From positions 1-37,362 of the forward strand of contig QHSQ01000114.1 in NCBI GenBank assembly GCA_003221615.1: 37,362 nucleotides of DNA, in the 5' to 3' direction. Numbering within the stretch: the first letter of the stretch is position 1; each line of letters opens with the position of its first letter. The stretch is from Candidatus Rokuibacteriota bacterium (GTDB lineage Bacteria > Methylomirabilota > Methylomirabilia > Rokubacteriales > CSP1-6). Below the pieces are notes generated by a model. That model had not been told where the DNA came from. It ran no database searches and saw only the letters and a list, made by a program, of their open reading frames with translations. The position numbers and the translations under genes are program-made. Below, piece after piece: positions 15,901-24,809 of this stretch.

Positions 15901-17633
15901 TCGTTCTCGGCTACAGCGGGCTTGACGCGTCGGTTCGTTACGCGAGGCGCGACCCCGACTTGCTCCCCGGCGAGGAGCGCATCGTCCAGGGCCTGGACAG
16001 CGCCGCGGCGATTCTCGCCGATGGGCGCATCGTCGCCGCCGCCGCCGAGGAGCGCTTCGGCACCGAGAAGCACACCAACGCGTTCCCGCAGGAAGCCATC
16101 CAGTACTGCCTGAACGAGGCCGGCATCAGCATGGGGGACGTCGACATGGTCGCGCACGGCTTCGACTACGGCCGCCATGCGACGACGATCGGCGTGGTCA
16201 GCCCCGCGCTCTACGCGGAGGTGTACAGCCCGATCCGGCAAGTCGAGCTCTGGCGTGACCGCTTCGACCTGCCTCGGGGAAAATTCGTCAGCGTCCAGCA
16301 CCATCTCGCCCACGCGGCCAGCGCGTATTTCACCTCGCCGTTCGCCGACGCGCTCTGCGTCGTGTGCGACGGCATGGGCGAGATCGACGCGATGACCATC
16401 TATGCGGTGCGAGACGGTCGGTTCGAGGTCCTCGACACCCACCCGATCAGGCACTCGATCGGCATCCTCTACGGGCTCGTCACCAGGCATCTCGGTTTCA
16501 AGTTCAACGCCGACGAGTACAAGGTGATGGGCCTGGCGCCTTACGGGAACCCCGAGGTGTACCGGGGGTTCTTCGAGAGCCTCGTCGACCTGCATCCGGA
16601 CGGCCAGTACGCGCTCCACCTGGAGCGGCTCTCGCCCGAGCGGGCGCCCTATTACCGCCAGGTCCTCGCCGCTTTCGAGAAGCTGCTGCCGCGGCCCGAA
16701 GGGACCGAGATGCTCCCCCAGGCGCATTGCGACTTCGCCGCCGCTGCGCAGGAGTGCCTGGAACGGGTCCTGTTCCATGTCGTCACGCACTGGCGCCAGA
16801 CGACCGGGCTCCGGACGCTCTGCATGGCAGGCGGCGTCGCGCTGAACTGCACCTTCAACGGCAAGCTCGCCCGGCACGGGATCTTCGACGAGATCTACGT
16901 GCAGCCCGCCGCCGCCGATGACGGCACGGCCGTCGGGGCGGCGCTGGCCATCCTCCACCAGAGGGGCGAGGATCGGTCCCCGGAGATCGTCCAGGCGCTC
17001 CCCTTCTACGGGCCGGCCTATTCGAAGGAGCAGATGCTGGCGGCCCTGCGCGGCCAGGATGACCTCGACCGGACCGACCTCGGCAGCGCGGAGAACGCCG
17101 CGGAGGACGCGGCGGGCGCGCTGGCTGCGGACCAGATCATCGCGTGGTTCCAAGGCCGGATGGAGTACGGGCCGCGGGCGCTCGGCAACCGCTCGATCCT
17201 CGCCAATCCGCTCGTCCCCGACATCAAGGAGCGGCTCAACCGGGTCATCAAGCTGCGCGAGGGCTTCCGGCCGTTCGCGCCGGCCGTCGCCGCCGAGCGT
17301 GCGCCCGAGTACTTCGATTTCACCCCGTCGTCGATGTTCGAGTTCATGCTGGCGACTTGCCCGGTGCGCGAGGAGTGGCGGCATCGACTCCCCGGCATCA
17401 CCCATGTCGACGGCTCGGCTCGCATGCAGACGGTCGACCCTTCGCGCAATGGGCTGTTCCACCGGCTCATCACCGCGTTCGGCCGGCGGACCGGCGTCTA
17501 CTCGGTCGTCAACACGTCGTTCAACCTGCGCGGCCAGCCGATGATCGTCTCACCCGCGATTGCCATCGAGACGTTCCGCAAGGTGGCGATCGACCGCCTC
17601 TACCTGGGCTCGGTGCGGGTGTGCAAGCGGTGA
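15897..17633 (+). CDS. O-carbamoyltransferase (NodU/CmcH/TobZ family)
   Basis: A 578-residue protein of normal family length. These enzymes use carbamoyl phosphate and ATP to make carbamoyl-adenylate and then transfer the carbamoyl group to a hydroxyl of a sugar or natural product. Seen here are the N-terminal ASKHA-type fold with Glu51-Glu52, the metal-binding HHLAHAASAY (135-144), the AGGVALNC motif in the middle, and the C-terminal Carbam_trans_C signature GRMEYGPRALGNRSILA. All key residues look intact. It opens a plus-strand cassette with an LLM oxygenase, adenylation enzyme, ACP and GNAT protein, which points to tailoring of a small molecule or glycan. The acceptor is unknown. Confidence 0.93.
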   Translation: MIVLGYSGLDASVRYARRDPDLLPGEERIVQGLDSAAAILADGRIVAAAAEERFGTEKHTNAFPQEAIQYCLNEAGISMGDVDMVAHGFDYGRHATTIGVVSPALYAEVYSPIRQVELWRDRFDLPRGKFVSVQHHLAHAASAYFTSPFADALCVVCDGMGEIDAMTIYAVRDGRFEVLDTHPIRHSIGILYGLVTRHLGFKFNADEYKVMGLAPYGNPEVYRGFFESLVDLHPDGQYALHLERLSPERAPYYRQVLAAFEKLLPRPEGTEMLPQAHCDFAAAAQECLERVLFHVVTHWRQTTGLRTLCMAGGVALNCTFNGKLARHGIFDEIYVQPAAADDGTAVGAALAILHQRGEDRSPEIVQALPFYGPAYSKEQMLAALRGQDDLDRTDLGSAENAAEDAAGALAADQIIAWFQGRMEYGPRALGNRSILANPLVPDIKERLNRVIKLREGFRPFAPAVAAERAPEYFDFTPSSMFEFMLATCPVREEWRHRLPGITHVDGSARMQTVDPSRNGLFHRLITAFGRRTGVYSVVNTSFNLRGQPMIVSPAIAIETFRKVAIDRLYLGSVRVCKR

Positions 17634-17906
17634 GCAAGAACGGGAACCGCTTTCCTGGCCAGGTGACAGCGCTCCCGTAGAAAACCGGAAGGGGTGTCCG
17701 CCCCACCTTTCAGAGCTCCGGGGATCGTTTGCGCTGCGACCAACCCCGGGTCTCCCCACCCTGAGGCATACTCCTCACCACGATCAGGCACCTACCTGAT
17801 TGTTTGGTCTCGCCAAGGGTACTACCCCTAGATCAAGGGGCCACGAGTACCGCCCACGCCTGGCGTTGCACCATGCCGTGACGGCGACGAGGTCGAGGAG
17901 GCCGTG
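17634..17906 (+). other. Intergenic stretch with a small inverted repeat
   Basis: No gene is visible. CCCCT (17825-17829) and AGGGG (17836-17840) form a short inverted repeat just downstream of GGGTACTA (17817-17824), about 70 bases upstream of the LLM gene. It could be an operator, but nothing else supports this. The gap separates the carbamoyltransferase from the rest of the cassette, so the latter may have its own promoter. Confidence 0.25.
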
Positions 17907-18938
17907 ATGGTCGAGGACATGCTTGGCGGACCAGTCGAGGTCTTCTCCACCTGCCCGCCGATCCGCGGCGAGGGCGGGGCGTACCTGGAAAAGGTCGCAG
18001 ATGCGGCCCGTTGGAGCGAGCAAGCCGGTTGCAGGGGGATGCTCGTCTATGCGGACAATTCGCAGCTGGACGCGTGGCTGGTGTCCCAGACCATCGTCGA
18101 GAACACGCAGGCCCTCTCTCCGCTCGTCGCCGTCCAGCCCGCCTACATGCACCCATACGCGGTGGCCAAGATGGTGACATCCCTCGGGTATCTCTACCGG
18201 AGGCGAGTCTACCTGAACATGGTTGCGGGAGGATTCAAGAACGACTTGGCGGCCTTGAACGACACGACCCCCCACGACAAGCGCTATCAGCGCCTGGTCG
18301 AGTACACCACGATCATCAAGCGGCTCCTGGCGGGCGCGTCGGCGGTCACCCGCCGGGGGGAATTCTACGCGGTCGACAAGCTGCGGTTGACACCGCCGCT
18401 GGCCGCGGATCTCTACCCCGGCATCTTCGTGTCCGGGTCCTCTGACGCCGGGCTGGCGGCGGCGCGCGCGATCGGCGCCACCGCCATTCATTACCCGAAG
18501 CCGGCGGAGGCGTACCAGGCTGCGCCTCTCGTCGGGGCCGGCGAGTCCGGCGTCCGGGTGGGGATCATCGCGCGCGAGCGGGAGGAGGACGCCTGGCGCA
18601 CGGCCCACGCGCGGTTCCCGGAGGACCGAGGCGGCCAACTCACTCATCAGCTCGCCATGAAGGTGTCGGATTCGGTCTGGCACGGGCAGCTGTCCGCGCT
18701 CGGCGAGGCGAGCGGACCATACTGGCTCGTCCCCTTCCAGAACTACAAGACCATGTGCCCGTACCTGGTCGGGAGCTACGAGCAGGTCGCGGCCGAGCTC
18801 GCGGGATACCTCGCGGCCGGCCATCGCACGTTCATCCTGGACGTGCCGCCGGACCGGGAGGAACTGAGGCACGTCGGGATGGCCTTCGCACAGGTCCGGA
18901 AGGAGGCGAGATGCCAGAACTACTCCAGGAGTGGGTGA
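17907..18938 (+). CDS. LLM-class flavin-dependent monooxygenase (SsuD-like)
   Basis: A luciferase-like TIM-barrel protein of 343 residues that uses reduced flavin and oxygen. Family features include VFSTCPP near the N-terminus, the central GYLYRRRVYLNMVAGGFK typical of alkanesulfonate monooxygenase relatives, and PGIFVSGSSDAGLAAARAIG near the middle. The ATG at 17907 is preferred because GAGGAGG (17895-17901) sits five bases before it; GTG 17904 is the alternative. The last 28 bases overlap the adenylation gene. Luciferase-like monooxygenases of this type occur in nonribosomal-peptide clusters, where they hydroxylate carrier-bound substrates. Such a role fits the context but is inferred. Confidence 0.88.
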   Translation: MVEDMLGGPVEVFSTCPPIRGEGGAYLEKVADAARWSEQAGCRGMLVYADNSQLDAWLVSQTIVENTQALSPLVAVQPAYMHPYAVAKMVTSLGYLYRRRVYLNMVAGGFKNDLAALNDTTPHDKRYQRLVEYTTIIKRLLAGASAVTRRGEFYAVDKLRLTPPLAADLYPGIFVSGSSDAGLAAARAIGATAIHYPKPAEAYQAAPLVGAGESGVRVGIIAREREEDAWRTAHARFPEDRGGQLTHQLAMKVSDSVWHGQLSALGEASGPYWLVPFQNYKTMCPYLVGSYEQVAAELAGYLAAGHRTFILDVPPDREELRHVGMAFAQVRKEARCQNYSRSG

Positions 18939-20521
18939 CGCTCCAGGCGGAGAGACAGCCGGGGGTGGCGGTCGTCGGGAACAACGAGCGGCTGACCTAT
19001 GCGCGGCTGGAGGAGCGGTCGAATCAACTCGCGCGACTCCTGAAAGAGGCGGGGTGCAAGTCGGGGGACCGGGTCTGCCTCTTGATGCCCAAGTCGCCGA
19101 CGGCGATCGTCAGCCTCCTCGGCATCTACAAGGCGGATTGCCTCTACGTTCCCCTCGATCCGGCCGGCCCGGCGGCCCGCCTGGCGCAGATCATCCAGTC
19201 TTGTGGTTCCAGATGGATCCTGGCGGCCGGCCCGGTGAGCGGCGTCCTCGGTGCGCTCGTGGACGACGAGCGATTCCGCGGGTCCATCTCCGTGGGCTGG
19301 ATGGGCGACGGGGCGGCGCACGGCAAGTTCAGAACCGACTTCACGCGCGATGACGTGGAGAGCTATCCGAGCGCGGTGCTTCACTACGACCATGGCGGCG
19401 GCGACCCGGCGCACCTCCTGTTCACCTCGGGATCGACCGGCACCCCCAAAGGGGTGACCATCACGCACGCCAGCGTGATCCGGTTCGTGCAGTGGTCCAC
19501 GAAGTACTTCGGGATGGCGGCGAGCGACCGGGTGTCGGGGCATTCTCCCCTGCACTTCGACCTGTCCATCTTCGACATCTTCGGCGCCTTCGCGGTCGGG
19601 GCCGAGCTGCATCTGGTGCCGCCGGAGCTGAACGTGCTGCCGCACAAGCTCGCGGAGTTCATCCGAAGCGCGGAGTTGACGCAGTGGTTCTCGGTGCCCT
19701 CCGTGCTCACGTACATGGCGAAGTTCGACGTCGTGCGCGTCGACGATTTCCCGTCCTTGAAGCGCCTCCTGTGGTGCGGCGAGGTCTTCTCGACGCCGGC
19801 GCTCATCCACTGGATGCGCCGGCTGCCCCACGTGACGTTCACGAACCTGTACGGGCCCACGGAGGCCACCATCGCGAGCAGCTACTACACGGTCGCGCGC
19901 TGTCCGGAGGACGAGCGGGCCCCGGTCCCCATCGGGCGGGCGTGCGACGGCGAGGAGCTGCTCGTGCTCGATGAAGGGCTGCGCCCGGTCCGGCCGGGCG
20001 AGGCCGGGGAGCTGCACATCGCCGGGGCGGGCCTGAGCCCGGGGTACTGGGGTGATCCGGAGAAGACGCGCGCGGCGTTTCCCCGCCGTCCGGGCAGCGC
20101 TGACCCGGGGGACCGGCTCTACAAGACGGGCGACGCAGCGAAGGTCGGGGCTGACGGGCTCGTGTATTTCCTCGGGCGGGCTGACTCCCAGATCAAAAGC
20201 CGCGGCTATCGGATCGAGCTGGAGGAGATCGAGGCCGCGCTGAACGCGCTCCCGGACGTGGGGGAGTGCGCGGTGGTGGCGGTCCAGACCGATGGCTTCG
20301 AGGGCGCGGTGGTCTGTTGCGCGTACGTGCCGGCCTCAGGCGCCGACGGCAGTCCGCTGGCGGTGAGGCAGGCGTTGAGCGCCGCGCTGCCGACCTACAT
20401 GCTGCCGGCGCGCTGGCGGGTCCTGGACCGGCTTCCGCGGAACGCCAACGGCAAGATCGACCGGCGCCACGTGACGGAGGCGTTCGCTAGCCATGGAGGT
20501 CCAGCCGGTGGCGTGGGGTAG
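18911..20521 (+). CDS. Stand-alone amino-acid adenylation enzyme (NRPS A-domain)
   Basis: A 536-residue ANL-superfamily enzyme that activates an acid as an adenylate and loads it on a carrier protein. Core motifs are clear: A3 FTSGSTGTPKG (171-181), A4 FDLSIFD (216-222), A5 NLYGPTEAT (312-320), A7 YKTGDAA (404-410), A8 GRADSQIKSRGYRIELEE (422-439) and A10 NGKIDRR (513-519) with catalytic Lys515. Asp217 at the amine-binding position favours an amino-acid substrate; which one cannot be read by eye. The start at 18911 has AGGAGG four bases upstream. The free-standing form followed by a free carrier protein is typical of aminoacyl-ACP pathways rather than large synthetases. Confidence 0.93.
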   Translation: MPELLQEWVTLQAERQPGVAVVGNNERLTYARLEERSNQLARLLKEAGCKSGDRVCLLMPKSPTAIVSLLGIYKADCLYVPLDPAGPAARLAQIIQSCGSRWILAAGPVSGVLGALVDDERFRGSISVGWMGDGAAHGKFRTDFTRDDVESYPSAVLHYDHGGGDPAHLLFTSGSTGTPKGVTITHASVIRFVQWSTKYFGMAASDRVSGHSPLHFDLSIFDIFGAFAVGAELHLVPPELNVLPHKLAEFIRSAELTQWFSVPSVLTYMAKFDVVRVDDFPSLKRLLWCGEVFSTPALIHWMRRLPHVTFTNLYGPTEATIASSYYTVARCPEDERAPVPIGRACDGEELLVLDEGLRPVRPGEAGELHIAGAGLSPGYWGDPEKTRAAFPRRPGSADPGDRLYKTGDAAKVGADGLVYFLGRADSQIKSRGYRIELEEIEAALNALPDVGECAVVAVQTDGFEGAVVCCAYVPASGADGSPLAVRQALSAALPTYMLPARWRVLDRLPRNANGKIDRRHVTEAFASHGGPAGGVG

Positions 20522-20658
20522 CACCACCCGACACTCGATTCGGAGCGGCTCGGCTTCGGGGCGATCGACCGGCGCGGAGGACGTCGCGCCATGGATGGCC
20601 ACCCGTACGATCGCCTCCGGTCCGGCCTCTCGGCGTTGGAGCGCAAAGGACATCCGCG

Positions 20659-20967
20659 ATGGCCGAACCTAGCGCGTTGGAAGCCCGGATCCGTCAGGTC
20701 TTCCGGGACAAGCTGAAGCTGGACGTGCCGTCCGTGGACACGGATCTGTTCGAGACCGCCGCGCTCGATTCGATGGTGTTCGTCGATCTCCTGTTGCACC
20801 TGGAGCGCGAGTTCGGGGTCACGGCGGCGCTCGAAGACATCGAGTTCGACCATTTCAGGTCCATCGAGCGGATCGCGGAGTTCGTGGCCAACCGCGTCGC
20901 CAGGGCCGAGGACACGGCCCCCCGGCGCGGTCGCAACCAGTCCATCGCGGACGCCCCGAGGGAGTGA
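20659..20967 (+). CDS. Acyl/peptidyl carrier protein
   Basis: A 102-residue carrier protein. The phosphopantetheine attachment site is Ser38 in AALDSMVFVDLL. The surrounding four-helix pattern, the acidic helix II and an N-terminal helix starting at residue 5 are typical. The tail after about residue 85 is an Arg/Pro-rich extension. It is the likely acceptor for the adenylated amino acid produced by the preceding gene. No phosphopantetheinyl transferase is nearby, so a genomic one must modify it. The 137-base gap before it holds no other gene. Confidence 0.9.
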   Translation: MAEPSALEARIRQVFRDKLKLDVPSVDTDLFETAALDSMVFVDLLLHLEREFGVTAALEDIEFDHFRSIERIAEFVANRVARAEDTAPRRGRNQSIADAPRE

Positions 20968-21007
20968 CCTGATACGCCTTCGGGCGGCGGATGGAGACGA
21001 GCCGGGC

Positions 21008-22138
21008 ATGAGGACAGCCGGACGGATCACGAGACGCGGCGGTTACGTGCGGCCCTTCGTCGAGGCGGACATCCCGCAGGTCGCGGAGCTGCATCGGCGG
21101 GTGTTTCAGACCGGCGAAGCGCCTTCGGCGGAGCTCGAGCGGCGGTATCGCGCGTACTTCCGGGGAATTTTCCTGGACAATCCTTGGTACGACGAGGAGG
21201 TATCGCCGCTCGTGTACGAGGACGCCGACGGGTCGATCGCCGGGTTCCTTGGCGTCATGCCGCGGCGGATGTCGATCCGCGGCCGGCCGATCCAGGCTGC
21301 AGTGAGCTCGCAGTTCATCGTGGAGCCGGGCCGTCGGTCCACGATGGCGGCGGTCCATCTGATGAAGACGTTCATGTCTGGACCGCAAGACGTGTCGATC
21401 GCGGACGAGGCGAACGGCCTGTCACGCAAGCTGTGGGAGAGCCTCGGGGGCGCCACGGCGTTGCTCCACAGCATCCACTGGGCGCGCCTTCTGCGGCCCG
21501 CCCAGTTCGGGCTCCTGAGGATGGGGAGGGGGACACGCCTCGGGACCGCATCCGTGCTCAGGCCGGTGTGCCGCCTGGTGGACGGCGTCGCCGCCCATCT
21601 GCCCCGGAGCCCGTTCCGGCACTCGGTTACATCGTCCAGTGAGGACCTGGACGTGGAGACGCTCCTCGCCTGCTTGTCGGAGTCTTCGGGTCGGCCGGCC
21701 CTCAGACCGGAGTACGACGCGCGCTCGTTGCGGTGGCTTCTGGGGTTTCTGGTCCCTGCCAGAGGCGAGGGATCGCTGCACAAGGCGCTCGTGCGGGACG
21801 CTGCCGGGCAGGTGCTGGGGTGGTACCTGTACTATGCCGGTCCAGCGGGCCTCGGGGAAGCGGTCCACATCGGGGCACGGCACGAGTCGATGAAGGCGGT
21901 GCTGGAGCACCTGTTCCAGGACGCCTGGCGCCGGGACGTCGTCGCGCTCTCGGGGCGACTGGAGCCGCGGTTCACAGCGGGTTTCGCGCAGACCTACTGC
22001 CTGTTCCATCCTCGCCTCTGCTGGATGCTGGTCCATTCCCGCGACGCGGAGGTGCTGCAGGCTATCCATAGTGGGGACGCCATGCTCACGCGTCTGGAAG
22101 GCGAGTGGTGCATGCGATTTCAGATGGAGTCCCGGTGA
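21008..22138 (+). CDS. GNAT-like acyltransferase ending the ACP cassette
   Basis: A 376-residue protein. The N-terminal part (about 14-130) follows the GNAT N-acetyltransferase pattern: an initial strand VRPFVEADIPQVAELHRRVF, a substrate strand region ending in GFLGVMPRR, and a pyrophosphate-loop-like VEPGRRSTMAAVHLM. The C-terminal half has a second domain with a strand-rich segment (about 255-320) that could be another degenerate GNAT fold, as in two-domain GNAT proteins. No FemAB signature is seen. In this cassette it may move an acyl or aminoacyl group from the ACP to an acceptor. Acyl donor and acceptor are unknown. Confidence 0.75.
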   Translation: MRTAGRITRRGGYVRPFVEADIPQVAELHRRVFQTGEAPSAELERRYRAYFRGIFLDNPWYDEEVSPLVYEDADGSIAGFLGVMPRRMSIRGRPIQAAVSSQFIVEPGRRSTMAAVHLMKTFMSGPQDVSIADEANGLSRKLWESLGGATALLHSIHWARLLRPAQFGLLRMGRGTRLGTASVLRPVCRLVDGVAAHLPRSPFRHSVTSSSEDLDVETLLACLSESSGRPALRPEYDARSLRWLLGFLVPARGEGSLHKALVRDAAGQVLGWYLYYAGPAGLGEAVHIGARHESMKAVLEHLFQDAWRRDVVALSGRLEPRFTAGFAQTYCLFHPRLCWMLVHSRDAEVLQAIHSGDAMLTRLEGEWCMRFQMESR

Positions 22139-22320
22139 GCGCGCCCACTCGGCCACGGAATCCGTACGGAGATCTGCGTCGGATACAGGGCCGATTCACC
22201 GGCGGCCGCGACGACGGCGAATCCGTCGATGAACGCGATCGAGCTCGTCCAGCCTCAGCGTCCCCGACTTCCTAGAAGTCCTCGTCCTTCTTACAACTCC
22301 CGCCCCGTCACGGTGGCTCC

Positions 22321-22603
22321 TTATGTCGGATCGAGAATGTTGTTCTCCGTCCGGGGCGACGCCACGTGGAAGGCGAGGCAAGCGTGGATGCCGCCCATGG
22401 GCCACGCCAGTGCCGTCCCTCTTCACGATGCGACCAACCACGAGGATCGCCAGCGGGTTGCTCGCGGAATTCTTGTACGTCTGGTAGCAGGCGTCGAGAT
22501 GGCGGACGGCGGGTAAAGTGAGTTGTCCGTTTTTGATACTTGCCAGACCCCGATACCCGTACGCTTTGATGAAATCGCTTTCGAATTGAGGTTTGCTGTA
22601 CAT
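22321..22603 (-). pseudogene. Small gene of unknown function with a one-base frameshift
   Basis: ATG 22603 has a good ribosome site (GGGAGGG about eight bases before). The frame gives MYSKPQFESDFIKAYGYRG... and then ...LAILVVGRIVKRDGT. Near 22400, in a GGG/CCC-rich stretch, the coding pattern jumps frame to GIHACLAFHVASPRTENNI and stops at TAA 22321. The restored protein would be about 94 residues. I recognise no family. The single extra base may be a sequencing error in a homopolymer or true decay. Bases 22139-22320 show no gene. Confidence 0.4.
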
Positions 22604-22631
22604 GAGTCTGCCCTCCCTTGGGTGGCGCAAA

Positions 22632-22786
22632 CTATTCGATCACCTGATCCGCCCACAGCAGCAGCGCCTGCGGGATCGGCAGCCCGAGCGCCTTCGCAGT
22701 TTTGAGGTTGATGACCAGCTCGAACTTGGTGGGCTGCTCGACGGGAAGATCGGCGGGCCGCCGCCGCAAGAAATACGGACGCTGAC
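22632..22786 (-). pseudogene. C-terminal remnant of a PF04392 ABC transporter substrate-binding protein
   Basis: About 45 codons encode [20 protein letters not shown] followed by [20 protein letters not shown] and Val-Ile-Glu-stop. This is the characteristic last segment of PF04392-type (TrpX/YtrE-like) substrate-binding proteins. The upstream 250 or so residues are absent; the sequence immediately before belongs to the glycosidase gene stop. It is therefore a truncated copy left by recombination at the downstream side of the GH5 gene. Confidence 0.8.
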
Positions 22787-23947
22787 TCACCGGGTCGCGT
22801 CCGAACCGAGCCCGAGCGCCGAGACGATGGGCTGGTCCACGACGATCTGCCCCGACTGCTTGGTCACTAGACCAAAGTCGCCAGCGTAGTCCCACATGGT
22901 CCACCCGATCCCATGCATCTCAAGCGCGGTGCGGACATCGGCAATCCAGCGCACCCGGTCGCCGGCAGGCGCCACACGCCGATAGACGCCGAACTCATTA
23001 CATGTTACGCGAACATTCCGCTTCTTCGCCCACACGGCAACCTGCTGAATCTCAGCCCGAATGCGCGCTCCGCTCCACTGCTCATACCCGTAACGGGTCA
23101 CGAGCAGCCTGGACACGTCATCGGACAGCGCATCGGCCACGGGTGCGACGTTGTCTGAGCTGGAGGGATAAGGGACAGCGGCGAGGTGGCGCCAGAACGG
23201 CCTGCCCCAAGCGGCGCCCTGATGCGTGAATATCTGAGGCAGGTAGAAGTGGAAGTTGTAGATGACGTTGGCGTCGCGGACCGGCTCGAGACTTAGCAGT
23301 TCTTCAATGCTCGCCGACCGGTGCCCACTGACGATCGCCGTGTGCCGTGGTGCCGCTTGTCGGATGCCGGCGAGCAGTTTGGCCTGGACACCGCTCCATC
23401 GGTAGCGGTCCTCGAACTCCGGCTCGTTCAGGATCTCGAAAACGACCCGTGCGACAGGCAACCCGGCGAACCGACCGGCAAGGTCGCGCCAGAAGTCCGC
23501 GAAGCGCTCGACGTAGCTATCGTCTCGCGCCAGCGCCTTCTTGAAGTCCGGGGTCGGATGCATATCGATCACGACCGCCAGGTCGGCGTCGATGATCATC
23601 CGTATGGCTCGTTCGAGTTCCTGCAGCCGATCGCGTTGAACGATCTCGACATTCGCGGGCGTGAAGAGCAGCGCCGGGTCAACGCTGAGACGCACGTGAT
23701 CGAATCCCAGCCGGCGAATAAGTGCGACGTCGGAGGCGGTCGTGTACGTGGTCAGATGCTCCTGGTTATAACCGTGCGCGCTTCGAGCCTGAGCGAACCA
23801 ATGGCTGAGATTCAGGCCGCGCCGAAGCGTCGGAACGGGCGGGGCGTCGCCCCCTGGCGTGTGTTGTGCGCTCTGATTGCCAAACGCCGCGGCGGCGGTC
23901 AAACCGATGGCGAGCCCGAACGCGATGGACAGCATCCGCGCGCGCAT
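22787..23947 (-). CDS. Secreted GH5-family glycoside hydrolase (cellulase-like)
   Basis: A 386-residue protein with a signal peptide (1-21, or from Met5). It is followed by a GH5 TIM barrel: GLNLSHWF near the N-terminus, an Arg-x-Ser strand (86-88), the general acid in FEILNEPEF (Glu175) and the nucleophile in VTCNEFG (Glu318), with a Trp at the end of the barrel (MWDY). GH5 enzymes cleave beta-glucans, mannans and related polymers; the exact substrate is not predictable. It is the last intact gene of a run of small coupled minus-strand genes, 45 bases downstream of the last one. A polysaccharide-modifying role is possible. Confidence 0.9.
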   Translation of the reverse strand: MRARMLSIAFGLAIGLTAAAAFGNQSAQHTPGGDAPPVPTLRRGLNLSHWFAQARSAHGYNQEHLTTYTTASDVALIRRLGFDHVRLSVDPALLFTPANVEIVQRDRLQELERAIRMIIDADLAVVIDMHPTPDFKKALARDDSYVERFADFWRDLAGRFAGLPVARVVFEILNEPEFEDRYRWSGVQAKLLAGIRQAAPRHTAIVSGHRSASIEELLSLEPVRDANVIYNFHFYLPQIFTHQGAAWGRPFWRHLAAVPYPSSSDNVAPVADALSDDVSRLLVTRYGYEQWSGARIRAEIQQVAVWAKKRNVRVTCNEFGVYRRVAPAGDRVRWIADVRTALEMHGIGWTMWDYAGDFGLVTKQSGQIVVDQPIVSALGLGSDATR

Positions 23948-23992
23948 GGGCTATCTTAGCCCCGACGACCGGCGAAAGGATTCGGGAATGGA

Positions 23993-24163
23993 TCAGTCGA
24001 CGGAGACGCGCGGCGTTCTGTCGACAATTCGCGCCGGATCCAGACCGCCTCGCGCGTCGTTGTTTCGGAGGTCGTAGGAGACGGAGATCGAGCCAATCAC
24101 CAGGCCGGCGACGACCAGGCACCAGGCGAAGACCCGCATCACGTCCCCGAGCTTGCGCATCAT
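23993..24163 (-). CDS. Short single-pass membrane protein
   Basis: A 56-residue frame starting ATGATG at 24163. The N-terminal half is a membrane helix (MRVFAWCLVVAGLVIGSISV), and the C-terminal half is polar. Its start overlaps the stop of the upstream gene (ATGA), so translation is coupled, which supports reality despite its size. No family is recognised. It precedes the secreted GH5 gene. Confidence 0.6.
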   Translation of the reverse strand: MMRKLGDVMRVFAWCLVVAGLVIGSISVSYDLRNNDARGGLDPARIVDRTPRVSVD

Positions 24164-24447
24164 AGGGCATCGCTCCAGGAGACCCGGACCTGCACGTCAT
24201 GACCGGAAAGATCGGCAGCACGTACGGAAACGCGTGTCCCAGACACGACGACTCGAGGGAACGGGAAGCTGCCGGCCGTCGAGACCTGGATCATCACTTG
24301 TTCCTGCCCAGCTTCACCGATGGCGAAGTCGAGAGACGGGATCCCGAAGGCGGCGAGAAGTTGTTTCATCGCATCCTCGGTGGCGTCGACGGTGACGATC
24401 GGTCGGGATGCTTTCGGTGCACGCCAGTCGCCGTGGAAAACGTCCAT
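24160..24447 (-). CDS. Hypothetical protein in the small-gene operon
   Basis: A 95-residue soluble protein with a clear ribosome site (AAAGGAG about eight bases before the ATG). The composition is normal for coding DNA: helix around 25-36, then strands around 38-90. There is no membrane segment or Cys motif, and I recognise no family. Its stop overlaps the start of the next gene by ATGA. Confidence 0.6.
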   Translation of the reverse strand: MDVFHGDWRAPKASRPIVTVDATEDAMKQLLAAFGIPSLDFAIGEAGQEQVMIQVSTAGSFPFPRVVVSGTRVSVRAADLSGHDVQVRVSWSDAL

Positions 24448-24463
24448 GTCAGCGTCTCCTTTC

Positions 24464-24543
24464 TCAGCCGACTTTCGGCATCAGGCGATCTTCGTATTGC
24501 TTGGTGGGGTCGGTCGGCCGCGGGAGTAGATAGTGGCGATCAT
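24464..24543 (-). pseudogene. Possible tiny gene with a one-base deletion
   Basis: ATG 24543 overlaps the stop of the upstream gene (ATGA). The zero frame ends after 20 codons. Adding one base after the ATG gives a protein-like frame, RHYLLPRPTDPTKQYEDRLM, ending at TGA 24466-24464, with the next gene's ribosome site just after. Restoring a G to make ATGGAT would repair it. Support is only positional. Confidence 0.25.
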
Positions 24544-24740
24544 GAGAGCAGCCCCTCGATCTGCTGATGGTGGGTCAGCGTTTCCTTCAGCGCGTCCACC
24601 CAAATCCGGTGCGGAACCTTCGGCACGTTGCCAGTCATCTCCTGCCACGGGATTCTCACGTCAGCCTTGAACGCATCGAAGGCCTGCAACAGGTGCGCCG
24701 TCGCGAGCTCGAATACGGCGTCGTACATCGGGTCCGCCAT
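24540..24740 (-). CDS. Hypothetical 66-residue protein
   Basis: The start MADPMYDAVF at 24740 was chosen because GGAGGAAAGAGG precedes it. The product is a soluble, mostly helical protein (ATAHLLQAFDAF; WVDALKETLTHHQQIEGLL) with a central IPWQEMTGNVPKVPHRIW loop. No family is recognised. It is coupled by ATGA to whatever follows. A longer frame to 24797 exists but lacks a good ribosome site. Confidence 0.6.
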   Translation of the reverse strand: MADPMYDAVFELATAHLLQAFDAFKADVRIPWQEMTGNVPKVPHRIWVDALKETLTHHQQIEGLLS

Positions 24741-24809
24741 CCCGCGCCCTCTTTCCTCCAAGGCCCCTCGAGCTGCCGGCAGATGCCATCGCCGCATCGG
24801 GGGGGGCCA

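Noticed and set aside
15738-17462. 574-codon minus-strand open frame
   Set aside because: Antisense to the well-supported carbamoyltransferase.
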